A stretch of DNA of 64,000 nt from Phycisphaerae bacterium (GCA_016793805.1 JAEUIZ010000031.1:83156-147155), one strand, 5' to 3'; numbered from the stretch's first letter, positions 26,344-35,871 are shown. Program-made: numbers and translations. Notes: generated by a model not told the origin, from the letters alone.

Positions 26344-26453
26344 CCGGGCGAGAGCGGGGGCGCGGGCCGAAGCGGCTAGAGTTTGCAGTCACGTACCGGG
26401 TTCGTCGCCACGCTCTTTGTGGGGTCTTGGTTCGCTCTCCAAGGAGGATGCCG

Positions 26454-29363
26454 ATGTCGCGTCTGCGTGATCGTCGCCGGGTCGAGTCCGTGGTGCGTCG
26501 GGCCGCGTGGGAGGGGCTGGAGGGCCTGGAGCCGCGGCAGCACCTGGCGCTGGTGATGTGGACGGGCGGGGCGGCGACGAACGAGTGGAACGACGCGGGC
26601 AACTGGAGCGGGAACGCGGTCCCCGGGGCGTCGGCGGACGTGGTGATCCCCGCGAACGCGTCGGCGGCGGAGATCCTGGTCAACGCGGGAATCCCCGCGA
26701 TCGCGTCGCTCGTCTCGCACAAGCCGATCAGGATCGACGCCTGGACGTTGCAGGTGGCCGGGACTTCGACGCTGGAGGTGGGGGCGGAGTTGCGGCTCTC
26801 GGGCGGGACATTCCGGGGCGGCGGGACGACGCAACTCAACGGCGGGGCGGTGTGGGAAGGAGGGACGCTCACCTCGGCCGCGGGCGGGAGCGTCGAGATC
26901 CCCGTCGGGCAGAGCATGTCGATCGTCGTCGGATCCAACCACCACCTCTCGACCACGCTCAAGAACTACGGGACGCTCAACTGGACCGGCGGGACGATCA
27001 TCCTCGACAACGCCGGCGTGCTCCGCAACGAGCCGGGCGGAACCTTCACGATCACCGCGCTCAACGGCGACGTGCTCGACTCCGGCGTCGGCACGAGCAT
27101 CCTCAACCTCGGGCAGATGACCGTCAACGTCCCCAACGGGTCCGCGATCGACGTGAACCCGAAGTTCTACCACCGCACGGCCCCCGGCGCGGCGGGCCTG
27201 AGCGTCGCCAGCGGGGACCTCATCCTGCGCGGAGACGGTGAGAACAACCAGACGATCGATGTCGCGGCGGGCGCGCGGATGGTGCTGCACAACGCCAACT
27301 CCAACGGCACGTTCGTGCACAAGAACGCGACGTACACCGGCGCCGGGGAGTTGGTCTTCTCGCGCGGGATCCAGCAGATCAACGGCTTCGCCAACTTCGC
27401 GGCGACGACGACCGCGGCGCTCGGGACGATCACGGCCGCGACGGGAACCAACCCGAGGATCCTCGGGTCGCTCACGATCGCCGGGGCCACGCTCAGCAAC
27501 GCGGAGAAGTTGATCGTCTATGGCACGCTGACGTTCAACGCCGGGACGATCAACGGGACGGGCGAGTTGTCGATCTTCAACGCGCCGGGGCAGCCGGTGG
27601 CGCGGTTCATCTGGAACGACGGGGACATCACGGGCACGGGGCTGCTGAAGGTCTATTCGACGGGCAAGATGCAGATCCTCACGAGCGCCGGGCGGAACCT
27701 CACGCGGACGCTCGAAAACCGCGGCTCGCTCGTCTGGGGCGCGGGGACTGTCTTCCTCCAGTCCTCCGGGAAGATCAACAACTTCGGGACCTTCGACGCC
27801 AAGGCCCCGGGATTCTCCATCAACGGGAGCGCGGGCTCGTGGGTGCGGAACCACGCGGCCCTGAACACGACGATCCCCGCGGGCCAGGCGATCTACTTCA
27901 ACTGCGAGGTCATCAACGACGCGGATGCGCCGGCGATGGCGACGCTCACGGTCACGGGCGGGACGCCCTGGTTCAACACGCAGGGGCTGATGAGCGATCG
28001 GATCCTGCTGAACTCCGGGGCGGAGGTGGTGTTCTCGGGGAACGCCTCGCCCGGGTTCACGTTCCGCGACCTTGTGACGGGGAGCGTGAACACCTCGGGC
28101 GTGCCCGGGACGCAGGGCAAGCGGGTGCGCGTGGACGCCGGGACGGTGACGCTGCTCGGGACGAGCACGTTCGGCGTGCCCGTGGCCGGTCAGGGCGCGG
28201 CGACGATCAAGGCGGGCGCGAACGCGGGCGGGGTCCCGTCGCGCGTGCTCGGGACGATGACGCTCGAGGGCGCCACGCTGAACACCGACAAGCCGCTGAC
28301 GATCGCGGGGAGCCTCTTTGTCACCGCGTTCATCACGGGCACGGACGTGCTCCGCATCGACAGCGGATCGGCGCAGAACCCGGCGCGCCTGTCGTGGCTG
28401 GGCGGGTCGATCGGCGGCGCGGGCGACCTCATCATCGCCGCGGGGCAGCGGCTCGAGATCACCGGGAACCTCGCGCACACCCTCGCCCGCGACCTCTTCA
28501 ACCTCGGGACGATCATCTGGAACGGCGGGAGCATCTTCCTCGACGATGGGGGCGTCCTGAACAACGAGGTCGGCGGGGTCTTCAACGCCAGGCTCAACAA
28601 CGGCAGCATCAACGACGCCTCGATCGGCACGCCGCTCGCGTTCGTCAACCGCGGGACGTTCTCCGTGCACGTGACGCCGGGCACGTCCACGTTCATCAAC
28701 GTCGGATTTGTGTTCTCGAACCTGGGCCACGTCATCGTCACGCAGGGCACGCTCCAGATTCTCAGCGACATCACGCAACTCACCGGCTCGTTCCAGGCCG
28801 GGTACACGCTCGGGGGCGGGCGCTGGACGGCCTCGGGTAATGCGGCGATCGACCTGGGCATCGGGTTCCGCACCGTCGTCGCGGTCGCGCAGGCGCAGAC
28901 GGGCCTTCCGGCCAATCCGACGGTCATCAGTTTGGCCGGGGCGGCGCTCTTCAACAACCTCGCCTCGGTGCGGAGCAACGCGGGTCGGATCTTCCTGGGC
29001 ACGGGCGCGACGCTGACGGTGAGCGTCGCGGGGTTCACGTTCGAGAACTCGGGCCGGATCGACGTGATGCAGGGCGCGACGCTCGTCGTGGCGCTGGGGA
29101 ACTACCGCCAGACGGCCGCGGGGATGACGGTGATCGGCATCGCCTCGTCCCAGAGCCACGGGCGGATCAACGTGCTCGCCGGCACGACCCAGATCGCGGG
29201 CGTGCTGCTGACGCAATACGTCGGGGGCTACTCGCCGATCGTGAACCAATCGTTCATCATCCTGACGTACACCGCCGGGCTCGTGGGCCAGTTCGTGCTC
29301 CAGCCCGCCTCGGCGTCGATGCTGGCGTACGTCCTGGGCCAGGTGCGGCTGATCATGCTCTGA
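26454..29363 (+). CDS. Giant LEPR-motif surface protein with repeated beta-helix-like units
   Basis: The 969-residue product starts at the second ATG after AAGGAGG, with 6-base spacing. Near residue 25 it has GLEGLEPRQHLAL, the planctomycete LEPR-XLL N-terminal motif, then a Trp/Asn-rich segment (EWNDAGNWSGNAVPG). The rest is Gly/Thr/Asn/Leu-rich beta repeat (GTLNWTGGTIIL, GTIIWNGGSIFLDDGG). At least two ~300-residue units are recognisably duplicated. There is no PEP-CTERM, dockerin or membrane tail. It is likely an exported adhesin or matrix protein; no function can be assigned. Confidence 0.75.
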   Translation: MSRLRDRRRVESVVRRAAWEGLEGLEPRQHLALVMWTGGAATNEWNDAGNWSGNAVPGASADVVIPANASAAEILVNAGIPAIASLVSHKPIRIDAWTLQVAGTSTLEVGAELRLSGGTFRGGGTTQLNGGAVWEGGTLTSAAGGSVEIPVGQSMSIVVGSNHHLSTTLKNYGTLNWTGGTIILDNAGVLRNEPGGTFTITALNGDVLDSGVGTSILNLGQMTVNVPNGSAIDVNPKFYHRTAPGAAGLSVASGDLILRGDGENNQTIDVAAGARMVLHNANSNGTFVHKNATYTGAGELVFSRGIQQINGFANFAATTTAALGTITAATGTNPRILGSLTIAGATLSNAEKLIVYGTLTFNAGTINGTGELSIFNAPGQPVARFIWNDGDITGTGLLKVYSTGKMQILTSAGRNLTRTLENRGSLVWGAGTVFLQSSGKINNFGTFDAKAPGFSINGSAGSWVRNHAALNTTIPAGQAIYFNCEVINDADAPAMATLTVTGGTPWFNTQGLMSDRILLNSGAEVVFSGNASPGFTFRDLVTGSVNTSGVPGTQGKRVRVDAGTVTLLGTSTFGVPVAGQGAATIKAGANAGGVPSRVLGTMTLEGATLNTDKPLTIAGSLFVTAFITGTDVLRIDSGSAQNPARLSWLGGSIGGAGDLIIAAGQRLEITGNLAHTLARDLFNLGTIIWNGGSIFLDDGGVLNNEVGGVFNARLNNGSINDASIGTPLAFVNRGTFSVHVTPGTSTFINVGFVFSNLGHVIVTQGTLQILSDITQLTGSFQAGYTLGGGRWTASGNAAIDLGIGFRTVVAVAQAQTGLPANPTVISLAGAALFNNLASVRSNAGRIFLGTGATLTVSVAGFTFENSGRIDVMQGATLVVALGNYRQTAAGMTVIGIASSQSHGRINVLAGTTQIAGVLLTQYVGGYSPIVNQSFIILTYTAGLVGQFVLQPASASMLAYVLGQVRLIML

Positions 29364-29418
29364 CGCGCGCGATCCGCGGCAACCCAGGCCGCAGTGCTCA
29401 ACCACCCCCCCGGTATGT

Positions 29419-29426
29419 GCCGATAA
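29419..29426 (+). promoter_or_regulatory. Perfect GCCGATAA box before the FlaA1-like gene
   Basis: The octamer equals the sigma-28 -10 consensus and lies 23 bases before the ATG. No good -35 TAAA is seen at the usual spacing (best TCAA at N17), so a flagellar promoter is possible but unproven. Confidence 0.3.
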
Positions 29427-29449
29427 CTCCCTCGAAGGAGCCAATCGGC

Positions 29450-31009
29450 ATGACCACCGTTGCGCGCACGCTGGCGACCACTCCCGCTTCCGCGGCCCCG
29501 TTGGCGGGCGCCCGCGTCGTGCTCATCGGCACGCCCGAGACCGTGCGCGCGGCCCGCGACCTGCTCGCGACCGTCCCCGGCGGGCCCGAGCCGCTTGGGT
29601 GCATTCTGACCGATCCGGCCCAACGCCGGGCCGGGGGCGGGCTGCCTGTCTTCGGCGGGATCGAGGACCTCTCGCGAGCAGCGCGGCGGCAGCACCTCAC
29701 GCACGCGGTGGTGAGCCTCCCGACGGCGATGGCGGAGACGATCGTGGCCGTGCGCCGGGCGGTGCTCGAAGCGGGCTTGCAGGAGCGGTTCCTCCCGCCG
29801 GTGGCGGAGATGCTGACGCAGCCGCCTCCATTCATGGTGGGCCTGGCGACGCCCGCGGGCGTGACGCCGACGGCGAGGTTCGACCTCGCGACGCTGATCG
29901 GGCGTGCGCCGGCGGCCGCGGATCGTGAGGCGTTGGCACGGCTGCTGGCGGGCAAGCGGGTGATGATCACGGGGGCCGGCGGGTCCATCGGGTCGGAACT
30001 GGCGCGGATCGCGGCGGAGTTCGGGCCCTCGGAGTTGCACCTGGTCGAGCGCGCGGAGAACCCGCTGTTCGAGATCGATCGGCAGATCGGGCGGCGGTTC
30101 ACGGGCGTGCGGCGGCGGGCGGTGCTGCACGACGTGGTGGACGCCGAGCAGACGCTGCGGATCATGGTGGACCTGTCGCCGCACGTGGTGTTCCACGCCG
30201 CGGCGCACAAGCACGTCCCGCTGATGGAGGACCATCCGTCGCACGCGGTGACGAACAACCTGTTCGGCACGAAGTCGATCGCGGACGCGAGCGTGGCGGT
30301 CGGGGTCGAACGCTTCGTGATGGTCTCGACGGACAAGGCGGTGAACCCGTCGTCGGTCATGGGCGCGACCAAGCGGCTGGCGGAGTTGTACGTGCAGTGG
30401 CTCGACGGGGCGACGCGGCGGATGTCGGGCGCGGGCGGGGGCACGCGCTTCGGGATGGTGCGGTTCGGGAACGTGCTGGGGTCGTCGGCGAGCGTGCTGA
30501 CGATCTGGTCGGCGCAACTCGCCGAGGGCGGGCCGCTCACGGTCACGCACCCCGAGATGACGCGGTACTTCATGACGATCCACGAGGCCGCGACGCTGGT
30601 GCTGCTCTCGGCGGCGATCGAGGCGGAGGGTCCGGCGGCGGTGCATGTGCTCGACATGGGCGAGCCGGTCGGAATCCTCGGGCTGGCGCGGCGTTTCGCG
30701 CGGGCGCACGGGTTCGCGGCCTGCGTCGCGGGCGAGTCGCCCGACCCGGGCGATGCGGGATTGCCGACCGTCGAGGTCGCGATCACGGGGGTCCGTCCCG
30801 GCGAGAAACTGCACGAGGAACTCAGCCACGCGCACGAGCAACTCGCGCCGACGCCGTACGAGCGGATCCGTCGCTGGACCGCGGAAGTCCCGGGCCCGGC
30901 GGTGGGGGCGGCGATGATCGCGGACCTCTCGGCGGTGCGGTCGAGCACGGACCGATCGGCGGTGCTCGCCGCGATCCGCAAGTACGTCCCCACGCTCCCC
31001 CCGGCCTGA
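29450..31009 (+). CDS. FlaA1/CapD-like nucleotide-sugar dehydratase, soluble form
   Basis: The 519-residue protein has an N-terminal Rossmann-like region (~20-130) and a C-terminal extended SDR domain with the cofactor motif GAGGSIGS at 175-182. The catalytic region is STDKAVNPSSVMGATKR, where Met replaces the SDR Tyr, as is normal for FlaA1/WbpM UDP-GlcNAc 4,6-dehydratases. The membrane-anchor helices of WbpM/CapD types are absent. It makes a 4-keto sugar nucleotide for surface or flagellin glycans. The start was chosen by GAAGGA 10 bases upstream. Confidence 0.85.
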   Translation: MTTVARTLATTPASAAPLAGARVVLIGTPETVRAARDLLATVPGGPEPLGCILTDPAQRRAGGGLPVFGGIEDLSRAARRQHLTHAVVSLPTAMAETIVAVRRAVLEAGLQERFLPPVAEMLTQPPPFMVGLATPAGVTPTARFDLATLIGRAPAAADREALARLLAGKRVMITGAGGSIGSELARIAAEFGPSELHLVERAENPLFEIDRQIGRRFTGVRRRAVLHDVVDAEQTLRIMVDLSPHVVFHAAAHKHVPLMEDHPSHAVTNNLFGTKSIADASVAVGVERFVMVSTDKAVNPSSVMGATKRLAELYVQWLDGATRRMSGAGGGTRFGMVRFGNVLGSSASVLTIWSAQLAEGGPLTVTHPEMTRYFMTIHEAATLVLLSAAIEAEGPAAVHVLDMGEPVGILGLARRFARAHGFAACVAGESPDPGDAGLPTVEVAITGVRPGEKLHEELSHAHEQLAPTPYERIRRWTAEVPGPAVGAAMIADLSAVRSSTDRSAVLAAIRKYVPTLPPA

Positions 31010-31085
31010 GTACGCCATCGGGGGCGAGGCGCCCGAGTCGGAACCGGGTGAACCCGAGAGCCCGTCGTGCCGAATAAGGGTTGGC

Positions 31086-31367
31086 ATGACGACCCGGCAC
31101 GACATCCTGTCCGAGACAGAGGCGACGCGGCACTCGGCCGAGCAACTCCTGCGGAGCCTGCTCGACTATCGCACGCAGTCGGAGCGCAACCTGGCGGAAC
31201 TTCGGCAGGGCGACCTCTTCAAGTCGGTCACGGGCAAGTCGGCGCTCGACAACGCGATCACGTCCACGCAGCGGATGATCGAGGCCCTCAATCGCGTGCT
31301 GGCAAGGACGAAGCGCGAACTCACGGACGAGGACCTGGCGGCGATGGACGGGGAGCGCGGCGCCTGA
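31086..31367 (+). CDS. Small helical protein of unknown function
   Basis: The 93-residue product is charged and predicted helical (SAEQLLRSLLDYRTQSERNL...ALDNAITSTQRMIEALNRVL), with no signal peptide or membrane segment. A ribosome-like AAGGG precedes the ATG. Codon bias in the frame looks like neighbouring genes, so it is probably real. I do not recognise a family; it lies between the dehydratase and dut without evident functional link. Confidence 0.6.
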   Translation: MTTRHDILSETEATRHSAEQLLRSLLDYRTQSERNLAELRQGDLFKSVTGKSALDNAITSTQRMIEALNRVLARTKRELTDEDLAAMDGERGA

Positions 31368-31434
31368 GCGAGCCGGGGAGCGACCGTGAAGCCGGGCGGC
31401 AGGGACGAGGGGACGGGTCCGCGTCGTGGGCGCG

Positions 31435-31440
31435 TACGCT
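31435..31440 (+). promoter_or_regulatory. -10 box TACGCT directly before dut
   Basis: TACGCT, 6 bases, ATG. There is no ribosome site, so a leaderless dut transcript is predicted. Confidence 0.4.
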
Positions 31441-31446
31441 TCGACC

Positions 31447-31890
31447 ATGACGACCACGCTCCGCGTTCGACGGCTCGATTCCCGCGCGACGCTCCCGACG
31501 TACCAGTCGGAGGGCGCGGCGGGCCTGGACCTCTCGGCGTTCCTGCCCGAGGGCCCGGTGACGATCGAGCCGGGACGGATCGCGACAATCCCGACGGGCC
31601 TGGCGGTGGCGATCCCTGCGGGGTTCGAGATGCAGGTGCGCCCGCGTTCCGGGCTGGCGACGAGGCACGGGGTGACGCTCCCGAACGCGCCGGGAACGAT
31701 CGACGCGGACTATCGCGGCCCGCTGCTGGTGCCGCTGATCAACCTGGGACGCGAGGCGTTCGTCGTGACCCACGGCATGCGGATCGCGCAGGGCGTGATC
31801 GCGGCGGTGGCGCGGGTAGAGGTGGTCGAGTCGCACTCGTTGGACGAGACGGCCCGGGGCGCGGGCGGATTCGGCTCGACGGGCCTGTAA
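31447..31890 (+). CDS. dut: Deoxyuridine 5'-triphosphate nucleotidohydrolase
   Basis: The 147-residue dUTPase converts dUTP to dUMP and pyrophosphate, keeping uracil out of DNA. All five motifs are visible: EGAAGLDLSA, the RSGLATRHGVTL segment, GTIDADYRGPLLVPLINLG, RIAQGVIA and the C-terminal ARGAGGFGSTG that closes over the trimer active site. The start with MTTTLRVRRLD matches the normal length. Confidence 0.95.
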   Translation: MTTTLRVRRLDSRATLPTYQSEGAAGLDLSAFLPEGPVTIEPGRIATIPTGLAVAIPAGFEMQVRPRSGLATRHGVTLPNAPGTIDADYRGPLLVPLINLGREAFVVTHGMRIAQGVIAAVARVEVVESHSLDETARGAGGFGSTGL

Positions 31891-31902
31891 CGGAGGTCGA
31901 TC

Positions 31903-32214
31903 ATGGACCCGGACGATCACGTGTGCCTGTGCTTCCGGGTGTCGCTGCGAAAGATCCGCACGTACCTGGCGGTCGAGAACCCGCCGGTGGCGTCGCTGAT
32001 CTCGGAGTGCCTGTCGGCGGGGACGGGGTGCCGATGGTGCGTGCCGTTCCTGGAGCACCTGCACGCGCAGCACCAGCGCGGGGAGACGCCGGACCTGCGG
32101 GTGTCGCCGCAGCGGTACGCCGAGGCGCGCCTGGGGTATCACAAGAGCGGGGAGCGCGACGAGGCGGTGGTGCGCGAGGCGGAGGGGAGTGGAGAGGGAC
32201 GAGCGGACGCCTGA
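31903..32214 (+). CDS. BFD-like [2Fe-2S]-binding protein
   Basis: The 103-residue product has four cysteines in the bacterioferritin-associated ferredoxin arrangement: CLC at 8-10 and GCRWC near 45-48, with the helix pair between them (ISECLSAGTG). The domain fills residues ~5-55; the rest is a charged tail. BFD domains deliver electrons, classically to bacterioferritin, but no bacterioferritin is nearby. It follows dut by 12 bases with ribosome site CGGAGG, so the two may be co-transcribed. Confidence 0.75.
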   Translation: MDPDDHVCLCFRVSLRKIRTYLAVENPPVASLISECLSAGTGCRWCVPFLEHLHAQHQRGETPDLRVSPQRYAEARLGYHKSGERDEAVVREAEGSGEGRADA

Positions 32215-32244
32215 GCCTGCGCCGGGACTCGCGGTGCGGCGGCG

Positions 32245-32724
32245 CTAGGCGTCGGTGCTCGCGGGCACGAGCCAATCCGGCAGCGGGCGCACCTTGCCAT
32301 CCGATCCAACGCACACGAGGGTGGTGGCGGCGGTGGTGACGACCTCGCCGGGCGTGCGCGGCGCGCGGTTCTTGGCGTGATTGCCGTCCTGCGCGACCAC
32401 GATCTCGTAGTCGTGCTCGATCTTGACCTTGCTGCCCCCGAGGACTCGGGTTCGGACCTCGATCACGTCGTCGTAGAAGATGGGTCGGCGGTAGCGGCAC
32501 TCGAGCCGCGTGATGACGAGGAAGATGCCGGCGCGCTCGAGGTCGGCGTAGGTCACGTCGGTGTCGCGGAGGAGTTCGGTGCGGGCGATCTCCAGCCACG
32601 GGGCGTAGGCGGCGTGGTGGGCCACGCCCATCGGATCGCACTCGCTGTATCGGACGCGAACGCGGGTCGTGCCGCGCGTGGCGGCGGGACGAGTGGGAAG
32701 AAGAGAGGGCTCGGACGTGGACAC
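32245..32724 (-). CDS. 4-hydroxybenzoyl-CoA thioesterase-family acyl-CoA thioesterase
   Basis: The 159-residue hot-dog fold protein has the motif RYSECDPMGVAHHAAYAPWLEIAR, with the catalytic Asp in CDPMGVAHH, typical of the YbgC/4HBT group. It hydrolyses acyl-CoA thioesters; the true acyl chain is unknown. It starts at GTG with no ribosome site, and TACCCT ends 6 bases upstream. Confidence 0.87.
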   Translation of the reverse strand: MSTSEPSLLPTRPAATRGTTRVRVRYSECDPMGVAHHAAYAPWLEIARTELLRDTDVTYADLERAGIFLVITRLECRYRRPIFYDDVIEVRTRVLGGSKVKIEHDYEIVVAQDGNHAKNRAPRTPGEVVTTAATTLVCVGSDGKVRPLPDWLVPASTDA

Positions 32725-32730
32725 GCGTGG

Positions 32731-32736
32731 AGGGTA
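32731..32736 (-). promoter_or_regulatory. -10 box TACCCT directly before the thioesterase start
   Basis: On the minus strand TACCCT is followed by 6 bases and GTG. It supports a leaderless transcript starting at the annotated GTG. Confidence 0.4.
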
Positions 32737-32772
32737 GGGCGGCGTCAGAGCGGTGCGCGGGCTCGCGTGCGC

Positions 32773-35700
32773 TCAGGCGAGGAGGTCGGCGAGGAACTCG
32801 ACGGGGTGGCACGCGTGGCGGCCCGTGCCGTCGTGGATCTGGTGCCGACACGACGTGCCCGGGGCGAGGATGGCGTCGGCGGGATCGGCGCGACGCACGG
32901 CGGGGAAGACCGAGAGCGCGCCGATGCGCATCGAGAGGTCGTAGCGGTCGCGGGTGTACCCGAACGAGCCGGCCATCCCGCAGCACCCGGTGTCGGGCGT
33001 CGCGAGCCGAGAGCCGAGGAATCGGCGGATCACCGTCGCCGAGGACTCGGCGCCCCACAGGGCCTTCTGGTGGCAATGCGCGTGGAGGACGGCGCCGGGG
33101 CCGGCGTGCGGACCGATCTCCGTGCGAGGCGAGGGCCGGCGCGGGTGATCGTCCCAGTGGCGTTCGAGGAACTCCTCGACGAGGAACGAGCGGGCCGCGA
33201 GCGTGCGGCGCTGGTCGATCGGCGTCGCGACCTTCAGCGAGAGCCAGTCGTCCTTGATCGCCGAGAGGCACGAGGGCTCGAGAACCAGGAGGCCGCGGAA
33301 GTTGGGACGCGAGGCGAGCGGCGCGATGCGGGCAAGGGTGCTGTCGATCGTGGCGATGGCGTCGGCGAGCAGGCCGGTGGAGATGAGGGCCCGCCCGCAG
33401 CAGCCGGCGGAGACGAGCACGGGCTCGTAGCCGAAGGCGCGGAGGAGCCGCCGCGTGGCCAGCCCGATCCGCGGCTCGTTGAAGAGCGTGAAGCAATCAG
33501 CAAACACGGCCAGGAGCGGGAGGCCGGGGTCGTGGGGGCTCGCCTCGGTCCACGCGGGCCAGTCGCGTGTGAGCGGGCGTGCAAAGGGCGGGAGGGTCCG
33601 TTCCGCCGAAAGTCCGAGTGCGCGGTTGAGGATGGCTCGGATCGGGCGGGCGCGCCCCAGCGCGTTGGCGATGCCGGGCGCGATCGCGCCGAGGCGGTTG
33701 AGCGTGCGGACGTGCCCGAAGGCGCGGGCCGCGAGCGGGACTCGGCCGACGGCGCGATACCGCTGCGCCGTGAACTCCGCCTTGAGCCGAGCGATATCGA
33801 CGTTGCTCGGGCACTCGGCCTTGCACGCCTTGCACGAGAGGCACAGGTCCAGCGTCCTCATCGTCTCGGGATCGGACCAGAGCACCGGCGAGGGCGCTGT
33901 GGTGGCCGGCTCGCCCGTGGCGCTCTCGCGGGCGGCGGCCTCGAACTGACCCGAGATCGCGAGGCGCAGCGCGTTGCCCCGTCCGCGCGTGGAGTGGCGC
34001 TCGTCGAGCGTGGCCATGTAGGACGGGCACATGGTGCCGCCGGATTTCTTGCGACAGACGCCCGCGCCGTTGCACATCTCGACGGCGCCGCGGAACCCGT
34101 GCTGGTCGTCGTAGTCGAAGAAGGTGTCGATGGCCGGCGTGCCGAGCGGTTCGCCTCGGGGGGGCGGGAGCGCGCGGAGGTTGACGGTGATCGAGTCGAT
34201 GGGACCAGGCTCGACGATCATGCCCGGATTCAGCAGGTTCAGCGGGTCGAAGATGGCCTTGATCTCGCGGAACGCGGCGAGGAGTTCGGGACCAAAGAAC
34301 CGTTCGAGGAGCGGCCCGCGCACCCGCCCGTCGCCGTGCTCGCCGGACATCACGCCCCCGAGCGATCGGGCGAGGTCGGCGACCTCGACGGCGATGGCGC
34401 GGAGCCGTTCGCGGTCGCCGGAGTCGCGAAGGCTCAGGAACGGGCGGACGTGGAGGACGCCGACGGAGGCGTGGGCCCAGAACGCGGCCCGCGTGCCGTG
34501 ACGCTCGACGATGGCGCGGAACTCGCGGACGAACCGCGGAAGGCTCTCGACGGGGACGGCGTTGTCCTCGACAAAGGTGATGGGCTTGCGCTCGCCGGGC
34601 ATCCCGTGCAGGAGCGGCTCGCCGGCCTTGCGGAGTTTCCACGCGGCGGCGGCGTCGGCGGACGGGACCATCGCGCGAACGCCCGCGCCGGGGGCGTGCT
34701 GCCCGACGATCGCACGCAGTTGGTCGGCGTGCGCGGCGAGTTCGTTGGCGTCCCGCTCGGCGGAGTGCTCGACATACAGCACGGCCTCGCGCCGGCCGCT
34801 CGCGGGCATCGGCATCGCCTCGACATATCGGCGGTACTCCGCGTTCGCCGAGGCCAGGCCCAGGATCGTGTCGTCGATGAGTTCCACCGCGGTGGGCCCC
34901 GAGGCGAGGATCGGCGCCACGAGTTCGATGGCGGCATCGAGGCTGTCGAGCGCGACGAGCGAGAGCCCGCGGGCCGCGGGGACGGGATGGAGTCGCAGGT
35001 CGGCCCCGAGCGTGACGGCCAGGGTGCCCTCGCTCCCGCAGAGGAACGGGGCGAGGTTGATGGCGCGGAGGATCGCGTCGGAGTCGGCGCGCGGGCCGGC
35101 CGCGTCGATCTGCGCAAGGACCAGGTCGAGCCCGTAGCCGGCGTTCCGGCGGATGGTCTTGGGGAAGCGCTCGCGGATGAGCCCCTCGTGTCGGGTCACG
35201 ACCTCGGCGACGCGGCGCGTGATCGTGCGCACCAGCGGATCCCCGCCCAGCCCCGCGCCGGCCTCGAATCGGACGAGCCTCGCCCCGGCCTCGGGCGGCC
35301 CTCCCCCGGCCTCGGCGAGGCTTCGCACCGGCACCGCCGCGTCGATCGCGAGCACGTTCTCTGACGTCCGCCCGTAGCGGATCGAGCGTGCGCCCGCCGC
35401 GTTGTTCCCGATGCACCCCCCGACGTTGGCATGACGCGACGTAGCCGGATCGGGCGCGAAGAAGAGCCCCGTCCCGCGCGCCGCCAGGTCCGCGTTGAGG
35501 TCGTCGATCGTGATTCCCGGCTCAACCCGGCACGCGCGCGCCGCGGCATCGACAGCGAGGATCGAGCGACAGTTCGGCGAGAAGTCAACGACGACGGCGC
35601 GATTCGTGCACTGGCCCGCCAGGCTTGTCCCGCCCCCGCGCGGGAGGATCGGCAGCCGCGAGCGGACGCAGAACTCGACGGCTCGCACGGCATCGGGGAT

Positions 35701-35871
35701 CGAGGACGGGATCACCACCCCGATCGGCTCGACCTGGTAGAGCGAGGCGTCGGTGGCGTAGAGCATCCGGTCGTGCAGCCCGAAGCGGACCTCGCCCTCG
35801 ACGGCGCCCGCAAGCCGGCGCGCGATCTCGGCGCGATCGGGCTCGGCGGGCAGGACGGGAAGGGCGGACAT
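32773..35871 (-). CDS. YdiJ-like FAD-linked dehydrogenase with Fe-S and CCG domains
   Basis: The 1032-residue protein combines three parts. An FAD-binding PCMH domain (~40-260) has LPRGGGTSLAGQ and NVGGCIGNNAAGARS. A long FAD-oxidase C-domain (~270-560) follows, with GVMSGEHGDGRVRG. The C-terminal iron-sulphur part has CLSCKACKAECP and two CCG motifs (SAGCCGRA and TGCCGMAGSFGY). Size and order match E. coli YdiJ, a D-2-hydroxyglutarate dehydrogenase; the substrate here is only inferred. It starts at ATG with TAGAAT 7 bases upstream and no ribosome site. Confidence 0.9.
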   Translation of the reverse strand: MSALPVLPAEPDRAEIARRLAGAVEGEVRFGLHDRMLYATDASLYQVEPIGVVIPSSIPDAVRAVEFCVRSRLPILPRGGGTSLAGQCTNRAVVVDFSPNCRSILAVDAAARACRVEPGITIDDLNADLAARGTGLFFAPDPATSRHANVGGCIGNNAAGARSIRYGRTSENVLAIDAAVPVRSLAEAGGGPPEAGARLVRFEAGAGLGGDPLVRTITRRVAEVVTRHEGLIRERFPKTIRRNAGYGLDLVLAQIDAAGPRADSDAILRAINLAPFLCGSEGTLAVTLGADLRLHPVPAARGLSLVALDSLDAAIELVAPILASGPTAVELIDDTILGLASANAEYRRYVEAMPMPASGRREAVLYVEHSAERDANELAAHADQLRAIVGQHAPGAGVRAMVPSADAAAAWKLRKAGEPLLHGMPGERKPITFVEDNAVPVESLPRFVREFRAIVERHGTRAAFWAHASVGVLHVRPFLSLRDSGDRERLRAIAVEVADLARSLGGVMSGEHGDGRVRGPLLERFFGPELLAAFREIKAIFDPLNLLNPGMIVEPGPIDSITVNLRALPPPRGEPLGTPAIDTFFDYDDQHGFRGAVEMCNGAGVCRKKSGGTMCPSYMATLDERHSTRGRGNALRLAISGQFEAAARESATGEPATTAPSPVLWSDPETMRTLDLCLSCKACKAECPSNVDIARLKAEFTAQRYRAVGRVPLAARAFGHVRTLNRLGAIAPGIANALGRARPIRAILNRALGLSAERTLPPFARPLTRDWPAWTEASPHDPGLPLLAVFADCFTLFNEPRIGLATRRLLRAFGYEPVLVSAGCCGRALISTGLLADAIATIDSTLARIAPLASRPNFRGLLVLEPSCLSAIKDDWLSLKVATPIDQRRTLAARSFLVEEFLERHWDDHPRRPSPRTEIGPHAGPGAVLHAHCHQKALWGAESSATVIRRFLGSRLATPDTGCCGMAGSFGYTRDRYDLSMRIGALSVFPAVRRADPADAILAPGTSCRHQIHDGTGRHACHPVEFLADLLA

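Noticed and set aside
26376..29444. A minus-strand open frame of about 1020 codons opposite the LEPR protein gene
   Set aside because: The + strand product has coherent beta repeats, a ribosome site and the LEPR motif; the antisense product is an Arg/Asp/Val-rich shadow.
31010..31085. GCCGAATAA before the small helical gene as a sigma-28 promoter
   Set aside because: It has an extra base in the -10 box and no -35 element at the right distance.
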